From: Prorocentrum cordatum
Taxonomy: Eukaryota; Sar; Dinophyceae; Prorocentrales; Prorocentraceae
DNA: 64,000 nt
Assembly: GCA_963575745.1 (NCBI GenBank)
Contig: CAUYUJ010014615.1
Location: 510,365 to 574,364, forward strand
Reading direction: 5' to 3'
Position numbers and translations under genes: made by a program. This document shows, piece after piece, positions 63,680 to 64,000 of this stretch. The first letter of the stretch is position 1. Every line of letters starts with the position of its first letter. A model generated the notes under the pieces. The model searched no databases, was not told the DNA's origin, and worked only from the letters and a program-made list of their open reading frames with translations.

Positions 63680-64000
63680 CCGGTGGTTTCTCAAACGCGG
63701 CTCTCGCCAGCGCCGCGCACATTCGCTGCAGAAGCCTGCAGCAGCTACCAGGATAGAGAGCCAGCCAGCAGCTGTCAGAATGCAGCTCTCCCCTGAGAGC
63801 CGCGCACATTATTTCTGAAGCTTGCAACAGCTACAGGAGATCGAGGGCGGTACGTTTTCAAAATAGGGATCTCGCCTGAGCGTCGCGCACATTCTTCCAA
63901 AAAAGCTTGCAAGAGCTACAAGGATGGAGGCAGTACGTTTTCAAAATGGGGCTCTCGCCTAAACACGACGCACATCCGTCTGACAAGTTTGCGACTGCAG
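63680..64000 (+). repeat. ~80-bp tandem repeat S, about four units
   Basis: Each unit has (C/A)AAAN(G/T)(G/C)GGCTCTCGCC, CGCGCACATTC and GCTTGCAA(C/G)AGCTAC(A/C)(A/G)G. The last two units are most alike (GTACGTTTTCAAAAT). It runs off the end of the window. Inverted relatives are at 13755-13930. Confidence 0.75.

Overview
This window looks like dinoflagellate nuclear DNA. The decisive clue is one exact match (28085-28106) to the 22-nt dinoflagellate trans-spliced leader (DinoSL, DCCGTAGCC...GGCTCAAG), placed 140 nt upstream of the first ORF of a non-LTR retrotransposon. GC-rich background, huge tracts of di-, tri- and tetranucleotide repeats, dispersed palindromic elements and very low gene density fit a large-genome dinoflagellate. 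A Prorocentrum-like free-living species would fit, but that is only a guess. I see no tRNA, rRNA, CRISPR array or intact host gene.

Layout. 0-9.5 kb: microsatellites, two arrays of a degenerate ~11-nt CCAAGA unit and two copies of a ~700-bp dispersed repeat (P). 9.5-17 kb: degenerate modules, purine tracts and small foldback elements. 17.2-18.7 kb: a composite satellite element, repeated in the same architecture at 39.3-40.8 kb. 18.8-21.2 kb: a nest of short inverted-repeat elements, one inserted into the terminal repeat of another. 22-25.6 kb: long polypurine tracts and mixed microsatellites. 25.9-26.65 kb (minus strand): a decayed protein-coding fragment of unknown family. 28.085-~35.6 kb: the LINE, with ORF1 (RanBP2-like zinc finger and coiled coil) and ORF2 (endonuclease, reverse transcriptase, zinc knuckle, RNase H, long C-terminal extension), broken by one stop codon and several frameshifts, four of which fall at or beside homopolymer runs. 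36-38 kb and 61.4-63.2 kb: repeat P flanked symmetrically by (AAC)n and then (CAT)n. 41-47 kb: more foldbacks. 51-52.4 kb: a 1.3-kb AGT/ACT strand-switching microsatellite. 56.9-60.9 kb: a dense cluster of foldback elements. 63.7-64 kb: an ~80-bp repeat.

The most coherent system here is a family of ~146-186-bp terminal-inverted-repeat elements (family A: 11 near-complete and 2 partial copies). Most complete copies are flanked by exact or decayed 8-bp target-site duplications, and several sit in or at the end of other palindromic repeats. Size and architecture resemble hAT-like MITEs and the DNA-transposon-type introners reported in some protists and dinoflagellates. The LINE is the only recognisable multi-domain coding unit. 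Its DinoSL suggests the inserted copy came from a trans-spliced transcript.
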